Positions 34,829-46,329 of a stretch of 64,000 nt of DNA are shown one piece after another. The notes under the pieces were generated by a model. It saw only the letters and a program-made list of their open reading frames with translations, was not told the DNA's origin and did no database searches. Each line of letters opens with the position of its first letter. The stretch's first letter is position 1. This DNA comes from Pyrrhoderma lamaoense (Eukaryota; Basidiomycota; Agaricomycetes; Hymenochaetales; Hymenochaetaceae): the NCBI GenBank assembly GCA_002794735.1, contig NBAZ01000035.1, positions 59,940-123,939 of the forward strand, read 5' to 3'. The position numbers and the translations under genes were made by a program.

Positions 34829-37581
34829 CTAAGAAACGATAATACCCATCAGTCTCAACAAACTTAAACACATAAACACAGTAAAAAGTAGGGAAGGGAG
34901 AAGGAAGGGAGGGTAGGAAATACTCACAACTTTTAAATTCCCATTCCCCACTAACCCACTTTCCAAATCCCCATCCAAATCCCCATCCAAATCCCCATCC
35001 TCGTCTTCCCGTCTCGTCCTCAACGCACCAACACCAACACCAACACCAGGGTGTGTATCAAGCTCAATAGACTCTCCCCCTTACCCACGCCAAGCTCGTT
35101 ATCAGCACCGATATCATCCACATCAGAACAAACAGTCGTAGTCCTAAACGTCAACCCACTCCTCCCACTCCCATTCTTCCCACCCCCGATCATAATCGTG
35201 TTCGTGGTCGTAGTCGTAGTCGTGTTCGTTCTTTTTGTCTTAACTGTCCCCCTCCCACTCCCGCCCCCACTCCCGCCCCCAGACCCGCCCCCGCCCCCGC
35301 TCCCGTCTTCGAGCGTAGTCGACGTCCCTGTCCCTGTCGTTCGTGACCTCAAGAACCCCGTCCCCGTCCCCGTCCCATTTTCTGAGTAGTAGTAGTCGTC
35401 TGACTGTGACTGGGCAGCGGTGGTGGTACGTCCACTTGGAGACGTGATCCCAAGTCCGATGCGGACGATGATCATTGAGAACACCAGTCCCTATGGGGGT
35501 AAACACAGTACGCAAAAGACAAAAGACAAAAGACAAAAGACAAAAGACGGAAGACAGAGGGAGAACACAGAGGGAGAAAGGACTTACGACTATCGGGGAT
35601 ACCTATACACATACAAAACGTAAACATCAAAACATCAAAATCCAATCAGCCCAAAACCCAATCAGTCCAACATCCTCTCCGCCCACAAAACCACGCAAAA
35701 ACGAAAAAAAAAACGAAAAAAAAACTCACAGCATCAAGCAAAACATACTGGAACCACGACCCGCTCCTATACAGGACCAAAAGCGCCGTGAGCGTGAGGG
35801 AATAAATCGCCCCGGACTCGATGACGAGGAACATGATGGGCTCGTAGCTGTGTTTGCTGAAATGCATCAGTTGGTGGTTGAGGTGCCAGATTCGGAAGGC
35901 GACTAGGCCTGTGTGTTCGTGAGTTTTGTGTGAGTGGGGGGTTGGTGTGGGTGGGGGGGAGAGGGAGTCCGGGATATTAACCAAAGAGCGGGATGCGGGA
36001 TAGATAGAAAGAGAAAGAGCAGAAGTGTGGTGAGTGAGCGATAGGTCGTTCTTATTCTCTCAGTCAAAATATACAGTAAAGAGTGGGGATAGGGATAGAT
36101 TATGGATAGTCAAACAAGAACAACAAGAAACCAAGCTTAACCAAGAAAACAAGAAGAAGAAACACACACACACACACATACCGGTACAAATAACGTTCGT
36201 AGCGAGCGTGAGGGAGAAGAAGGACGTGATCCACTGTTGGAGTTCGGAGACGAAGATCTCAGCTTCTGGAACGACCTTTGCGAATCCGTATAGGATCCCG
36301 ATGCCTGAGGCTACGTGCGCCCGTGCGCCGTCGGGTGCATACAAACGTACATGTGCGTAGAAAGGAGAGGTATTTAGTCAGTTTTGATTAACCATAAAAA
36401 AAAAGAAAAATAGGAACTGGTATGATATATTTTATATATCATAACAATAACGTTTAATAGTTTGAATAGTTAAGAAGTCAAAAGGTTAAGAAGATAATAT
36501 AGGACCCGTGGATCGTACCTGTACTTCCCAACAACAAAAGAAAGGGAAACGCGATGACGGAGAAGCTATTTCCCCAAACGAGGTAACATCGATGTAACTG
36601 CCAAATATCCAAAACACACACACACAAAAAAAAAAGAGGGGGGGGGGGGGGAAGGGTGTCCCCAAATAAATAAGATAGATAGATTATATATATTAGATTT
36701 AGACACACTCGAGAGAGAGAGAGGGAGAGAGACTTACAACAACGCTATCCCCAACGAGCGTCTGAGCAACGTATATCGTGCTTCCGAATATCTGCGTGAA
36801 CTCGGAGAGGTGGTTGAAGTACGCTGCGGGACCGCCTGGTTCGTCTCGGAAGGTGATAAAGGCACGGAAGATGCGGGTGTAGTTGATGCCTATGTGCTGT
36901 TCCGAGTTCGAAGAGAAATACGACCCCCCAAAAAAGAAGAGAAATACGACCCCCCCCCAAAAAAAATATAGATAAATAAATAAAATAGAAAATGAAAGAA
37001 AAGAAAACCGTATGAGATATGGGTTATGTTATTAGTGGGTGGACGTGGTTGTAGATGTGTAGAAAAGTCCCGATAAAGAATCCAAGAAACGGGGAGAGAA
37101 GAGATCCATTAGTTTTAAACACAAATACGCGGGGGCGGGGCGGGGGAAGAACTCACCATCGTAGCGAGAGTAAACATAAGAAGAGAGATGGCCATCATAG
37201 TCTTATTCAAAGGGTCCTTTGACCGACGTCTGAGCAAGACCCACATCGTAAGAACGAACACGACACAGTATGCGCCTGGGTCGTTGTTAATAGTAGTAGT
37301 AGCAAACAGGATAAGAGTATCGGAATGTTAGTACCAAGTACCAGAATAGTAAGTAGTAGCAATCGCGAGATGGTTACCATATAAGAGCGTCTGGATAAAA
37401 ATGGATACAATCTTTGACTACGTTCATCGGTATTGCGTATTGCGTTATTGGCGAGCGGGAGGTACGTATATACGTTATTATTAGTATTAGTATTAGTATT
37501 AGTATTATACATGTACCGTTAACCAAGCACCCTATAAATAAATAAACTTGGAAGACGGACCTTGTCTGCTGTGAAAGCCAT
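34829..37581 (-). CDS. Agaricomycete seven-span type membrane protein with Gly/Ser/Thr-rich tail
   Basis: Tentative start ATG 37581 (MAFTADK). Exons on the minus strand: AYCVVFVLTMWVLLRRRSKD and MMAISLLMFTLATM (about 37,285-37,160), NHLSEFTQIFGS-type segment (about 36,820-36,740), RCYLVWGNSFSVIAFPFLLL (about 36,600-36,530), VSELQQWITSFFSLTLATNV (about 36,260-36,190), ESGAIYSLTLTALLVLYRSG (about 35,815-35,755), and FSMIIVRIGLGITSP (about 35,480). This order matches a large unnamed Agaricomycete membrane-protein family. The tail is low complexity: GTGTGTG, SGGGSGGGSGRG, TTTTTTNT, and GDLDGDLDGDLES. A one-base change in a G run near 35,075 (GKGES, then IELDTHPGVG) breaks the tail frame. Introns are unusually rich in homopolymers. 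Function is unknown. Confidence 0.65.
35514..35548 (+). repeat. (AAAAGAC)5 microsatellite
   Basis: Five perfect 7-bp units, lying within an intron of the membrane-protein gene. Confidence 0.9.
37477..37508 (+). repeat. (TATTAG)n microsatellite
   Basis: About five copies of a 6-bp unit inside the first intron region of the membrane-protein gene. Confidence 0.85.
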
Positions 37582-38130
37582 GTATGACCCGGTACATCCA
37601 CCAACTCAAGAGAGCGGGGTGGAGGGGGAAGAACGAACGGAACGGAAAAGGGGGGCGACGCGATGCGATGGCGGGGGAGGGGGAGCAAGGGAGCAAGGAG
37701 CGAAGAGTAGTGCGTTGAATTACTATAAACTATATTATAGCTGAGTACTGAATGCTACAGCTGGAGCGTGACTACTTAGAAACAGACGTATCATGACTGC
37801 CAAGTCCCCCCCCCCTCATCAGAGATCACAGGCGTGGACTGCGGGAAGCCGGAAGCAAAAGTGGTCAACACCCGTCTACGTTCGCGTATTTCAAAAAAAC
37901 AGAAATCGTAGAAAGAAGTCAGACGCCCAATTTAGGTGTAATTGATTAGTCCAATTCAGAATATAAATCATAAGATATGATCGAAGCACCCGCAGATCCT
38001 AATCTCCTCGGAGGCTTTTTCTTTTTACACGCGCGTGTTGATTGCGCACTCAATATATTATATACACGTTACATGCACATAGTATACAACTTAAATCAAC
38101 TGAGCGGCTGATGGACCCAAGAATCTCTCG
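37582..38130. other. Intergenic, nothing recognised
   Basis: Presumed promoter region of the seven-span gene on one side and of the aldo-keto reductase exon on the other. Runs of G and C are present near 37,670 and 37,806. Confidence 0.45.
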
Positions 38131-38201
38131 ATGACGACCGCTCCCACTATTCCCTCCTTCAAGCTCAACAACGGGCTCTCCATCCCCGCCATCGGTATCG
38201 G
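38131..38201 (+). pseudogene. Orphan first exon of an aldo-keto reductase
   Basis: ATG 38131 gives MTTAPTIPSFKLNNGLSIPA followed by IGIG and a GT donor (GTGAGC) at 38,202. LNNGxxIPxIGxG is the N-terminal signature of the aldo/keto reductase family. None of the downstream exons (for example those with the catalytic Tyr/Lys) is found; a repeat-like stretch and then a NACHT fragment follow. It is therefore a 5' remnant cut off by a rearrangement, unless the rest lies elsewhere. Confidence 0.75.
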
Positions 38202-38239
38202 GTGAGCGATCGTCCCTCGTTCTCAGTCTCAATACCAAT

Positions 38240-38680
38240 CACGGCATGTCAACAAATTTCTACGCGACGTGTAATAGTTAGTCTATAATACATGTCGTCC
38301 CATCTATTCCTAGCTTATATAATAAACATGTAAAATATTACCTAGATAACTATATCAACAACATCTAGGTTAACATGTTTGTCTAGGTATTATAGTATGA
38401 ATCTAGAAAATATGAGCATACCTGAGTATACCTGAATTTTTGTGTAATTTTAACTCTGGACCGACATGTAAATAATATTGTGTTTCGTGTATTTCTATGT
38501 AACCTAGGTGCCATGCGTAAACCTAGGCCGGTAATATCTAGGTTGACCTGTAGGCCAAACCTACGTAACTGTCAACCTAGGTTTATCTAGATGTTTTAGG
38601 TAGCCTGGAATAACCAAGGCGTATGTAATATCTGCTACATCTAGACTGACTTGTAAATATTTTACTGAGTGTAATTACAG
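38240..38680. repeat. ACCTAGG/ACATGTAA-motif repeat, left copy
   Basis: Short words such as ACCTAGG, TCTAGGTT and ACATGTAAA recur irregularly every 20-60 bp. The same words, partly in inverted order, recur at 41,210-41,534 on the other side of the NACHT fragment. Includes GGACCGACATGTAAA here and CTGGACAGACATGTAAAAC there. It may be the degenerate ends of a mobile or rearranged unit. Confidence 0.5.
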
Positions 38681-38682
38681 GT

Positions 38683-41209
38683 ATGCCCATGTTTCCTCAG
38701 AGCCGTGGTGAATTGACCTCGCTGACACTCAAAACCCAATTCAATATCCTTGTTAACGAGCCACTCTCTACCAGTCACGTACAACATACTGTCCTCGTTG
38801 TCCTTGACGCTCTTGATGAATGTGGAACATCCCAGACCAGACACGCTCTCCTCCGCGTCTTGGGAGAAGGGCTCACTGGATTACCTCCCAGCTTCCGTTT
38901 CCTTATCACAGGACGTCCCGAGAGTGACATTGTGTCATTCTCGCAGTCACTTAAAGCATACAAAATCAATTTGAATGACGCCACAAACGGCAACAAGAAG
39001 GATGTCCGTACTTATATCAATCACGAATTCGGATTGTGGAGAAACAGTGTGAAACTGCCAGGTGACTGGCCATGGGACGACAATGTGGAGAAACTTGGAG
39101 AGGCTGCAAATGAATTGTTCATTTGGGCATCTACAGCAGTCAAGTTTGTGTTTGAGGGAAAGATAAGACGCATTGCGCGTCTGAATCGATTGGTGAACAA
39201 CGCGAGAGCACTGGACTTGAACGAGTTATATGTGACTGTATTAGAGAGTTCGTTCGAGTGGGATGAAGAGACACAGACACTCTTTTCAAGCGTATTTTCG
39301 CTCATTTTCTTTGGAAAGTCTCCACTATCGGATGAGGACATCGACGGGATCCTAGACATTGATCCAAGAACAACAAGAGAGCTACTCTCTTGTCTTCGAT
39401 CGTTGGTATCATACGGATCGGGTCAGCCAGTCAAGATACACCACACGTCATTTTATGATTATTTGGTGTCTTGCGTAGGGAGTCGTTAGCATATTGACTC
39501 TGCTTCAATATCTGCAATCTTGAGTCATCCTTCTTATTCAATAAGCAGGTTTCTGATCTCCAGAAACGCATCGAGAGGAACATTCCAAAGCATCTGAGGT
39601 ACATATGCTGTTACTGGGCTCATCATATTCAGGATACGTCATACTCACCCGAACTGGGTGATTTCTTGAAGACATTTGCATTCAACAAACTTCTATTTTG
39701 GTTTGAGGCATTGAGCCTCACGGATACGTTCGATGACCATGTTGGCACTGCATTGACGTATGCAATCTCATGGCTTGGGGATAGCGTTGCATATCAATTC
39801 TCTATTTTTCTAGGCTAACGCACAAAAGAACAATAACCCCGAGTTATCTGCATTCCTCAGAGATGCATATCGACAAGCCAGTACATTCTCATATGTCCAG
39901 TGTGGTAAAGAATGGTTTACCACCTCGACCACCAGCCGCATTACCCGTTCGCTATGCTACTGCTGTTAGTGGCGCTTCGGCACCTTCGACTTCGACCCCA
40001 ACTTCTACGAGTGTATCTGCTTCAATCAGTAATGGGTCAGCGCCTATAGGAACGACAGCATCGACTACCCACTCAAGTGTGCATGATGTCGCATCATCCT
40101 CTCCCAGTCTTACGCAAGCATCGGCATCAGGGCCTAGTCCTCTGTTGTCATCTGCATCTGCTTCAGGGATTGCAGCAGATGAGTCGTCTCATTCACAGGT
40201 TCAATCTCCTGAAATCTCTGAAGCTGTCCCCCCTTCAAATACGGTTCCTCAGCAAACAACTATCCCATCAGGTATACCCCTTGCGATATTCTTCAAGTAT
40301 TTAACGTTAATACGCACCTATCTTTAGGGTCTACTCCTTCGCCTGTAGCTCCTTCGGCGTCCCTACCAAATGTTTGTAATTTCTCTCTCCTTTGTCTTCT
40401 TAAGATCGATTACTCAACGAAAGATATCAGCAACATACAAACGAGCTGCATCCTACGAGTTTGGCTGTAGATTTGCCGTCTCCTTCAACTCAAGCACAGC
40501 AGCCATCTGTGCCTTCCCCTTTGCCGCATCAATTACAGCAGGCAAATAGAACTTCTTCCGCACCTTTACCTGTACCACCCATAGCAACATCGCAACCCCC
40601 ATTCCCTCCAGGCGTCAAAGTATTACAAGCACCGGATCAACAAGGGCCAGGGCTATCCGCCATCGGTGTTCCTCCTCAACGGATGTCTTCCGCATCTCCT
40701 TCAGTCCAACAACAAAATCAGCAGGCATATGAGAGTCAAACTCCATCTCGTGGAGCTTCTTCAACTTTCCCTGGTTCTTTGTCCGACTTAGTTGCATCTT
40801 TTGAAAATGTCAAGCAAAAAGGTAAATCTATTTTACTTAAGATTATTATACTCGTCCAATACTTGTCAACTAACCATTTCAAGAAGCACGCCCCATATCT
40901 ATTGCAGTCTTCTACCCCTCACCAGAGACGAATCTGTGGTATCAATGCACTACAAGAAGTATACCAATCCAATTGCATATCGAGTACATTGGGGATAGGC
41001 AACGAAGCGCAGTCATTAAAGTCATCAAAAGCGGAGACGAGGACTTAAGAGGGTTATCATTTTCTCCAGACGGAACCCGTATCGTTTCTATTACATGGGA
41101 CAATGAAGTCTGCATGTGGGATGCAGCGAGTGGGAAGTTGATCACGGTTTTACATAGAAATACCAGTAAGAATTATATAGATAATGAGTATTTCTGGGCC
41201 TACATGTAA
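38683..41209 (+). pseudogene. NACHT fragment without P-loop, with Pro/Ser/Thr-rich insertion and one WD40 repeat
   Basis: The sequence starts just before Walker B (VLVVLDALDECG, about 38,795) and has the RFLITGRPESD sensor and winged-helix part to HHTSFYDYLVS, with a stop at 39,489. The following helical part (about 39,500-39,800) has frame changes. The linker LSAFLRDAYRQ (about 39,850) is interrupted by roughly 0.95 kb encoding Pro/Ser/Thr/Gln-rich sequence (39,890-40,820, with small introns). It then resumes with ISRSTPHIYCSLLPLTRDES (about 40,880) and one WD40 blade (SFSPDGTRIVSITWDNEVCM). C2, helical region, P-loop and 13 blades are missing. It diverges more from genes A, B and D than they do from each other. 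It could still be expressed as a short regulatory or decoy protein, but most likely it is a relic. Confidence 0.75.
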
Positions 41210-41534
41210 GAGTGTACAAAAAAAAAAGATAGAAATACATATACACACGTACTAGGAATACCTAGTAATACAAAAGTTTACATGGTAAAACCTGGACAGA
41301 CATGTAAAACAAAGCAAAAAAAATATAGAAATACTTGTACACACAACTAAGGTTTACCTAGGTAAGTATTATATAACATATAATTACAGCTAAACACACG
41401 TAACCTAAGTAATCTAGGTGGAGTCATATAGATGACAAACGCCACACTAACGGACATGTAAGTCTAGCATTCGGTGGTATTATTCCCAGGTTTAATTATA
41501 TAATCTACATTTACCTACGTAGACACGGCCTATG
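41210..41534. repeat. ACCTAGG/ACATGTAA-motif repeat, right copy, at a tail-to-tail breakpoint
   Basis: Contains the same words as 38,240-38,680 (ACCTAGGT, ACATGTAA, CTAGGTGGA). Two NLR coding sequences of opposite strand both stop here: the plus-strand fragment after one blade and gene A after eight blades. It looks like a rearrangement junction. Confidence 0.55.
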
Positions 41535-44500
41535 TTACACAAACACGCAGTGATTGGGTGCAAATGCAACTGGATCCGATTGTCCTCTTAAAGGACCTTT
41601 GATTAATTCTCCGCTCTCTGTATTCCACACACACACTGTGCTATCGCGATGATGACCGCCGGAGGCGGAAACAAGATACTTTCCTGTTTGGGGTGAAACC
41701 GCAATTGCACTGATTGCACCTGTTTGTCCCTTATACTCTGATTCTGATCTTGTCACTCCTTTTTCAACGCCCCAGACTCTGATCGTCCCATCACCGGACC
41801 CAGAGGCGAGGTGCCTACCGTAAGGTGCGAATGAGACAGACCAAACCAAGCCTTTATGACCTTCGAATCTTTTCGGAGGAGCATCGCTGTTTTCTGCATT
41901 CCACAGTCTTATCATGCTATCCTTGGTCCCCGACAAAATACGTTTGCCATCGCTAGAGAACGCAACCGACTGTACCGTGCCTATTCCATCTTTAGAGAAT
42001 GTATGCAAAATCTTGCCACTCGACACTTCCCATATACGTATAGTCCCATCCCATGACCCCGATGCAATTTTGTTGCTGTCTGGAGAAAACGATAGGGAGC
42101 TGACCGTTCTTGAGTGGCCTTTGAACGGTGCAGAAATCATCTTTCTGTTTTCCACGTTCCAAATGATGATAGTGCAATCCTCTGATCCCGATGCGAGATA
42201 ACATCCATTGGGTGAGAATACGACACTTTTCACCCCTTTTGAATGCCCTCTCAACGGTTCTCCGATTGGCGTACCACTCTCAGCAAGCCATAGTCTAATA
42301 GTATTATCATGAGAACCCGAGGCTATGTAATTTCCGTCTCCATGAAATGCGACAGAAACAACCATTTCTGAGTGTCCATCAAGCGGGCTATAAATTTCTC
42401 CACCAGAAATTGCATCAAATACTCGGATCGTGTTATCCCCAGGCACCGCCGCAATATACCTCCCATCTGCAGAGTAGGCTACTCTTACGATAGCTGTCGT
42501 GAGTTCCGGGATTAGGCAGAGGAGCCGCCTACCGCTTACTACATCCCATATGCCAGTGCCACCGCCGGCCGATCCTGCTGCAATTCGTTTTCCATCAGGG
42601 GAGTATGAAATAGAAAAGACCTGATCGCCAGCATTTATCTGCCTAGTACATGCCATTTTGGGCTTGTTTCCAACATACTCTACCCGTGTCAGTGATTGCG
42701 CTCGCTCAGCGTAGTGCTTAGCGACGATGGAGTCCTCCTTCATTAACGGGAGGAATGACATATACAAATGAGGGCTACTTTGGGAGATGGGCTCAATAAA
42801 TCGGAGGAACTGATCATGGGTGTCTTGAAGAAATTCGGATAATACTGAGTGTCTGTCCTGCATGGATATCAGTTTCAAGCATGATTCGACCCATAATCAC
42901 TTACCCCTATCCAGGCGATGGCATTCTCGAGCGAATACGAAAGGAAATTGTATATTGAGCCTGTGAGGCTGAGGACCTCGACCCAATACAGTAATCGGTT
43001 GAGAGCGAAGAATTCGAGCTGATTGCACAGGTCTTCCGTATAAGGGGCCTCCCGCAGATGAGAAGCCCAATGAAGACAGGCATATAGTAGCGACACAGGG
43101 ATATTGTTTTTTACGCGCTCTTCAAGTCGAGGTACGTCCATATTCAGCTTGTACGACGTCTCCAGATCACAGATATTGAACCTCAGTCTCTCCATCAACT
43201 CAAAGCATCGCAGCGAAAGACATGTTTTCTCTCTTGATTCGTCAATGAACCATGCTTTTCCACGCACTGAGATTAAGTAATCATATAGTGAAGTATGGTA
43301 CAAGCGGACCGGTTGGCCAGGCTCAAACGCGACTATAGAACGTAGTGAATTGAGAATTTCCCGTGTCTTCCCATAATCAAGTTTTAATAAGTCGTTGATC
43401 TCCGTGTCTGACAGTTGCTCCTTCCCGAACATGATCAACGAAAATATTCTCGAGAAATCCCTCTTCATATCTTCGTCCCAACTAAGTGATTCCTCAAATG
43501 CCGTCGCGTACAATTCACCAAGTGATAATGTTTTAGTATTGACTAAACGCTTCAGCTCTCCTCCCATATTCCCTCTCTTACTCTCGATCAACCTCACAGC
43601 GGTTGAGGCCCATATGAACAGTCCACCTGCAGCACTGCCTAGTATATTCATACTCTCTTCCCATGGCCAGTTCGGCTCTACTACTATTCTACCAGTCTTC
43701 CTCAATTTCCCTAATTCAGTATCAATATACATTAGAATGTCTTTTTTGGCATCGTTCGAGGTGTGATCTAGCCATCTGTTGCGTATTCCCAGCTGTTCCA
43801 GCTCCAACGATGAAGCAATATCCTCTTCCGGTCGACTGGTGATAAGAAAACGGTAGTTGGGAGGCAATGTCTGCAGCTTTTCCTTGATTATTCTGATATA
43901 AGGTCCTCGGGACTCCCTACTTCCACATTCGTCCAACGCATCAAGGATGGTAAGAACATTGGTCTTCATTCCTTCCTTCTTTGTCACCGCATGCAGAGGT
44001 TCATACAGCAAGACCTCGAATGTTTTGTCAGGTGTAAAAGAATCGATCTCATGTTCATCGAGTTGTGCCTTGATAGCCCTTGCAACAGCTCGGTCTTGTT
44101 TTGCTAGGCCATATGCTATGGTACGAATGATGAAAGCGGGATTGCTCCTTCCTCTCATAAAATATAGATGTGAACCAAGTCGACTACCTCGACACGTTTC
44201 GGCAACTGTTGTGGCGACCGTACTCTTCCCGGTACCAGCATGACCGAGAATAAAGAATACATTCGGCGCACTCTTATTTTGTACCCAACCCTCTACCTCT
44301 TTCAGCAGCTCTGCCCGTGTCCCCTCCAAACACCTCCGACGCAAACGACCAACCTCATGCTTCGGCTGCAATTTCTTTTCTAACTCTATAGCAAATAAGT
44401 ACATAAATGGATGATGATGGTGTGCCCTAGATCCGCGCTCACCTTCTCTAAGCGCCCTTATTTCCGCTTCAATGATACCCTGCCTCTCAAATGCCGACAT

Positions 44501-45722
44501 CAGATCCACCTTCAAGCTTACTAGCGTATTCTCCAAGTCATCTAATGCGGCTTTCTTGTCTTGCAAAATTGCACGGACTAATAACATCATCTAATCAGCA
44601 CGCAAGATAGGTCACAATCTTATCTAACTCACCTATAAATCTCCTTCGTGCATAGTCTTGGAGAAGGGTGCTGCATTGGGTGATGAATCCGAGAAGCTCA
44701 GTCATAACTGAAAGTAAGGACTCGGATGGATTTGCGAAAACGGAGGTCTCCTTGTTGATTAAGAACAAGTTCAGTAGATTCTTTACAAGATCCTTCACTC
44801 GTTTGTCGGTTTTTGTTTGAGTAGCAATGATCTACAAGAGTTATAATCTATTCTGATCGAGGTTCCACAAAAATCTCACATATAAGAATGCTGTTGTCAT
44901 GCACCATGCTAGTTTCAGATACGGACTTGCCTAGTGATTCATTAAATAAGCAGATCATGGAAGTAATTAGCTATTAAATACTTACATCTGCTATACTATT
45001 TCCAAACTCGACAAAAGCAGTGATCTTATATCCCATATTTACTAGCGACTGGCATGCGTCACTTTTTATTGTGCTCTTTGCTACGTTGAATACTGAGTTG
45101 ACATTCTCCACAAAGCTGTCCTCACTAGAGGGATACGTGTCAAGAAGGATGCGGGCAAGATTCATGAGGGTTATTTCGGCGTTGCTTGTTTCATCGGATG
45201 GTTGTAGACACAAGAATATCAAATGTTGTATTCCAGACTTTGATTGCAAAAAAAGGCAGATTTCTATTTTTCGGTTAATTAGAAATTGAATCGATAGCTG
45301 ACTACGTGTATTGTACTCTCACCTTCTCCATTCTCCGCGAGTATATCTTCCAATGTACATTCCACACTTCCAATGCTAGTATCGACCATAGCCTCCTTCA
45401 TGAGCTCGATTGTGAATTTAGTTTCTTTGTCCGAGCATGTACTAAAATAAAGAAAGCTACTGTTAGGTTTCCAAACTAAGGCGAACGGGTAAGTGTTTAG
45501 CGTACACAGGAAAGATCTCGTTCCATTGAGGTGACGACCCATTGACAGATCGCGTTCTACAGCTCTCATTTCCGAATGAGATTTTTACGTATAGGTATGG
45601 TGCTTTTGATTTTTCGGGAACAGTTATGTCGGACCATGATACTGAGAGGAAGGATCAATTAGTGAGCAAGGTACTACTTGAAGTACCTGAAACGAACCTC
45701 GAAGAGTGTAGTACGGTGCCAT
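41535..45722 (-). CDS. NLR gene A: C2-like / NACHT / 8x WD40, second propeller lost
   Basis: Start ATG 45722 (MAPYYTLR, then an intron, VSWSDITVPEKSKAPYLYVK). The C2-like domain runs through WNEIFP and DTSIGSVEC to about 45,200. Helical exons: DAYP-like segment to FGNSIADV (about 45,000) and TDKRVKDLVKNLLNLFLI (about 44,800-44,640). Coiled coil VRAILQDKKAALDDLENTL (about 44,580). NACHT: GHAGTGKSTVATT (about 44,245), ILDALDE (about 43,950), RFLITSRPEEDI. The linker intron is at about 42,879-42,905. Eight WD40 blades end abruptly at IKGPLRGQSDPVAF and a stop, where the homologues go on with six more blades and the GDQWxxCF tail. The frame is intact throughout. A single remaining full propeller plus one blade might still fold; function is uncertain. 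Confidence 0.85.
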
Positions 45723-45824
45723 GGTTAGTAGTCTAGCTTTTAGTGAGAGGGTACAATTGAGGTACGATGGGGTTGAGGGTTGAGCTCAGAGGGAAAAAGA
45801 AGGCTGGTTTCAATGATATCAACT

Positions 45825-45860
45825 CTGCCTCAAGGCTGTCCAATGGAAATCACCGGTTGA
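45825..45860 (-). promoter_or_regulatory. Conserved upstream motif of gene A
   Basis: On the minus strand it reads CAACCGGTGATTTCC then GCCTTGAGGCAG, about 103 bp before the start codon. The same block stands 107 bp before gene B and 113 bp before gene D. It may be a core promoter element or part of the 5' UTR. Confidence 0.5.
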
Positions 45861-46329
45861 TAGTTAACTTAGAAACAGCACGGGGTCTATGAGTGATTGT
45901 GATCAAATAACAGCCGAGTGTATTCAGCTTGAACCTGTTTTGGAAGGTCTTTGATGGTAGTCTTAAAAAGAGTATTATCGATGCTCCCGCATAGCCTAGT
46001 GATACTAATCAAAAAAAAGAAATGTCCCCAAATATGAAGTTGTTTATTTTATCTTCCAAGTATCTACTACATTCGTTATCCAGCTAGTAAAACTCATTAA
46101 CAGGTATCCCGAGTCCAACGATATCTGGTATTCAAAGAGATAGTTGTCATATACCAGAGAACAACAAATGAAATAGTTTATTATTATCATTCTTATAGAG
46201 ATGATCATAAACGTGTCTCTGCAGCAATCGAGATAAAGCAGACTATCGAATAATAATTGTAGATCCACCTCTGGTATCATGGCCCTTAACTGACAGTTTT
46301 GTAATACCATCAAAACCGACGGATACTGG

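Noticed and set aside
35051..35389. 112-codon plus-strand open frame rich in Pro/Val
   Set aside because: It is the antisense of the repetitive Gly/Ser/Thr tail of the minus-strand membrane protein; the composition comes from the repeats.
38240..38680. CRISPR-like or satellite array
   Set aside because: Repeat words are short, irregularly spaced and not accompanied by equal spacers, and the genome is eukaryotic.
40615..40797. Minus-strand open frame in the Pro/Ser/Thr-rich insertion
   Set aside because: The plus strand gives the continuous low-complexity reading joined by plausible introns; the minus frame is a shadow.
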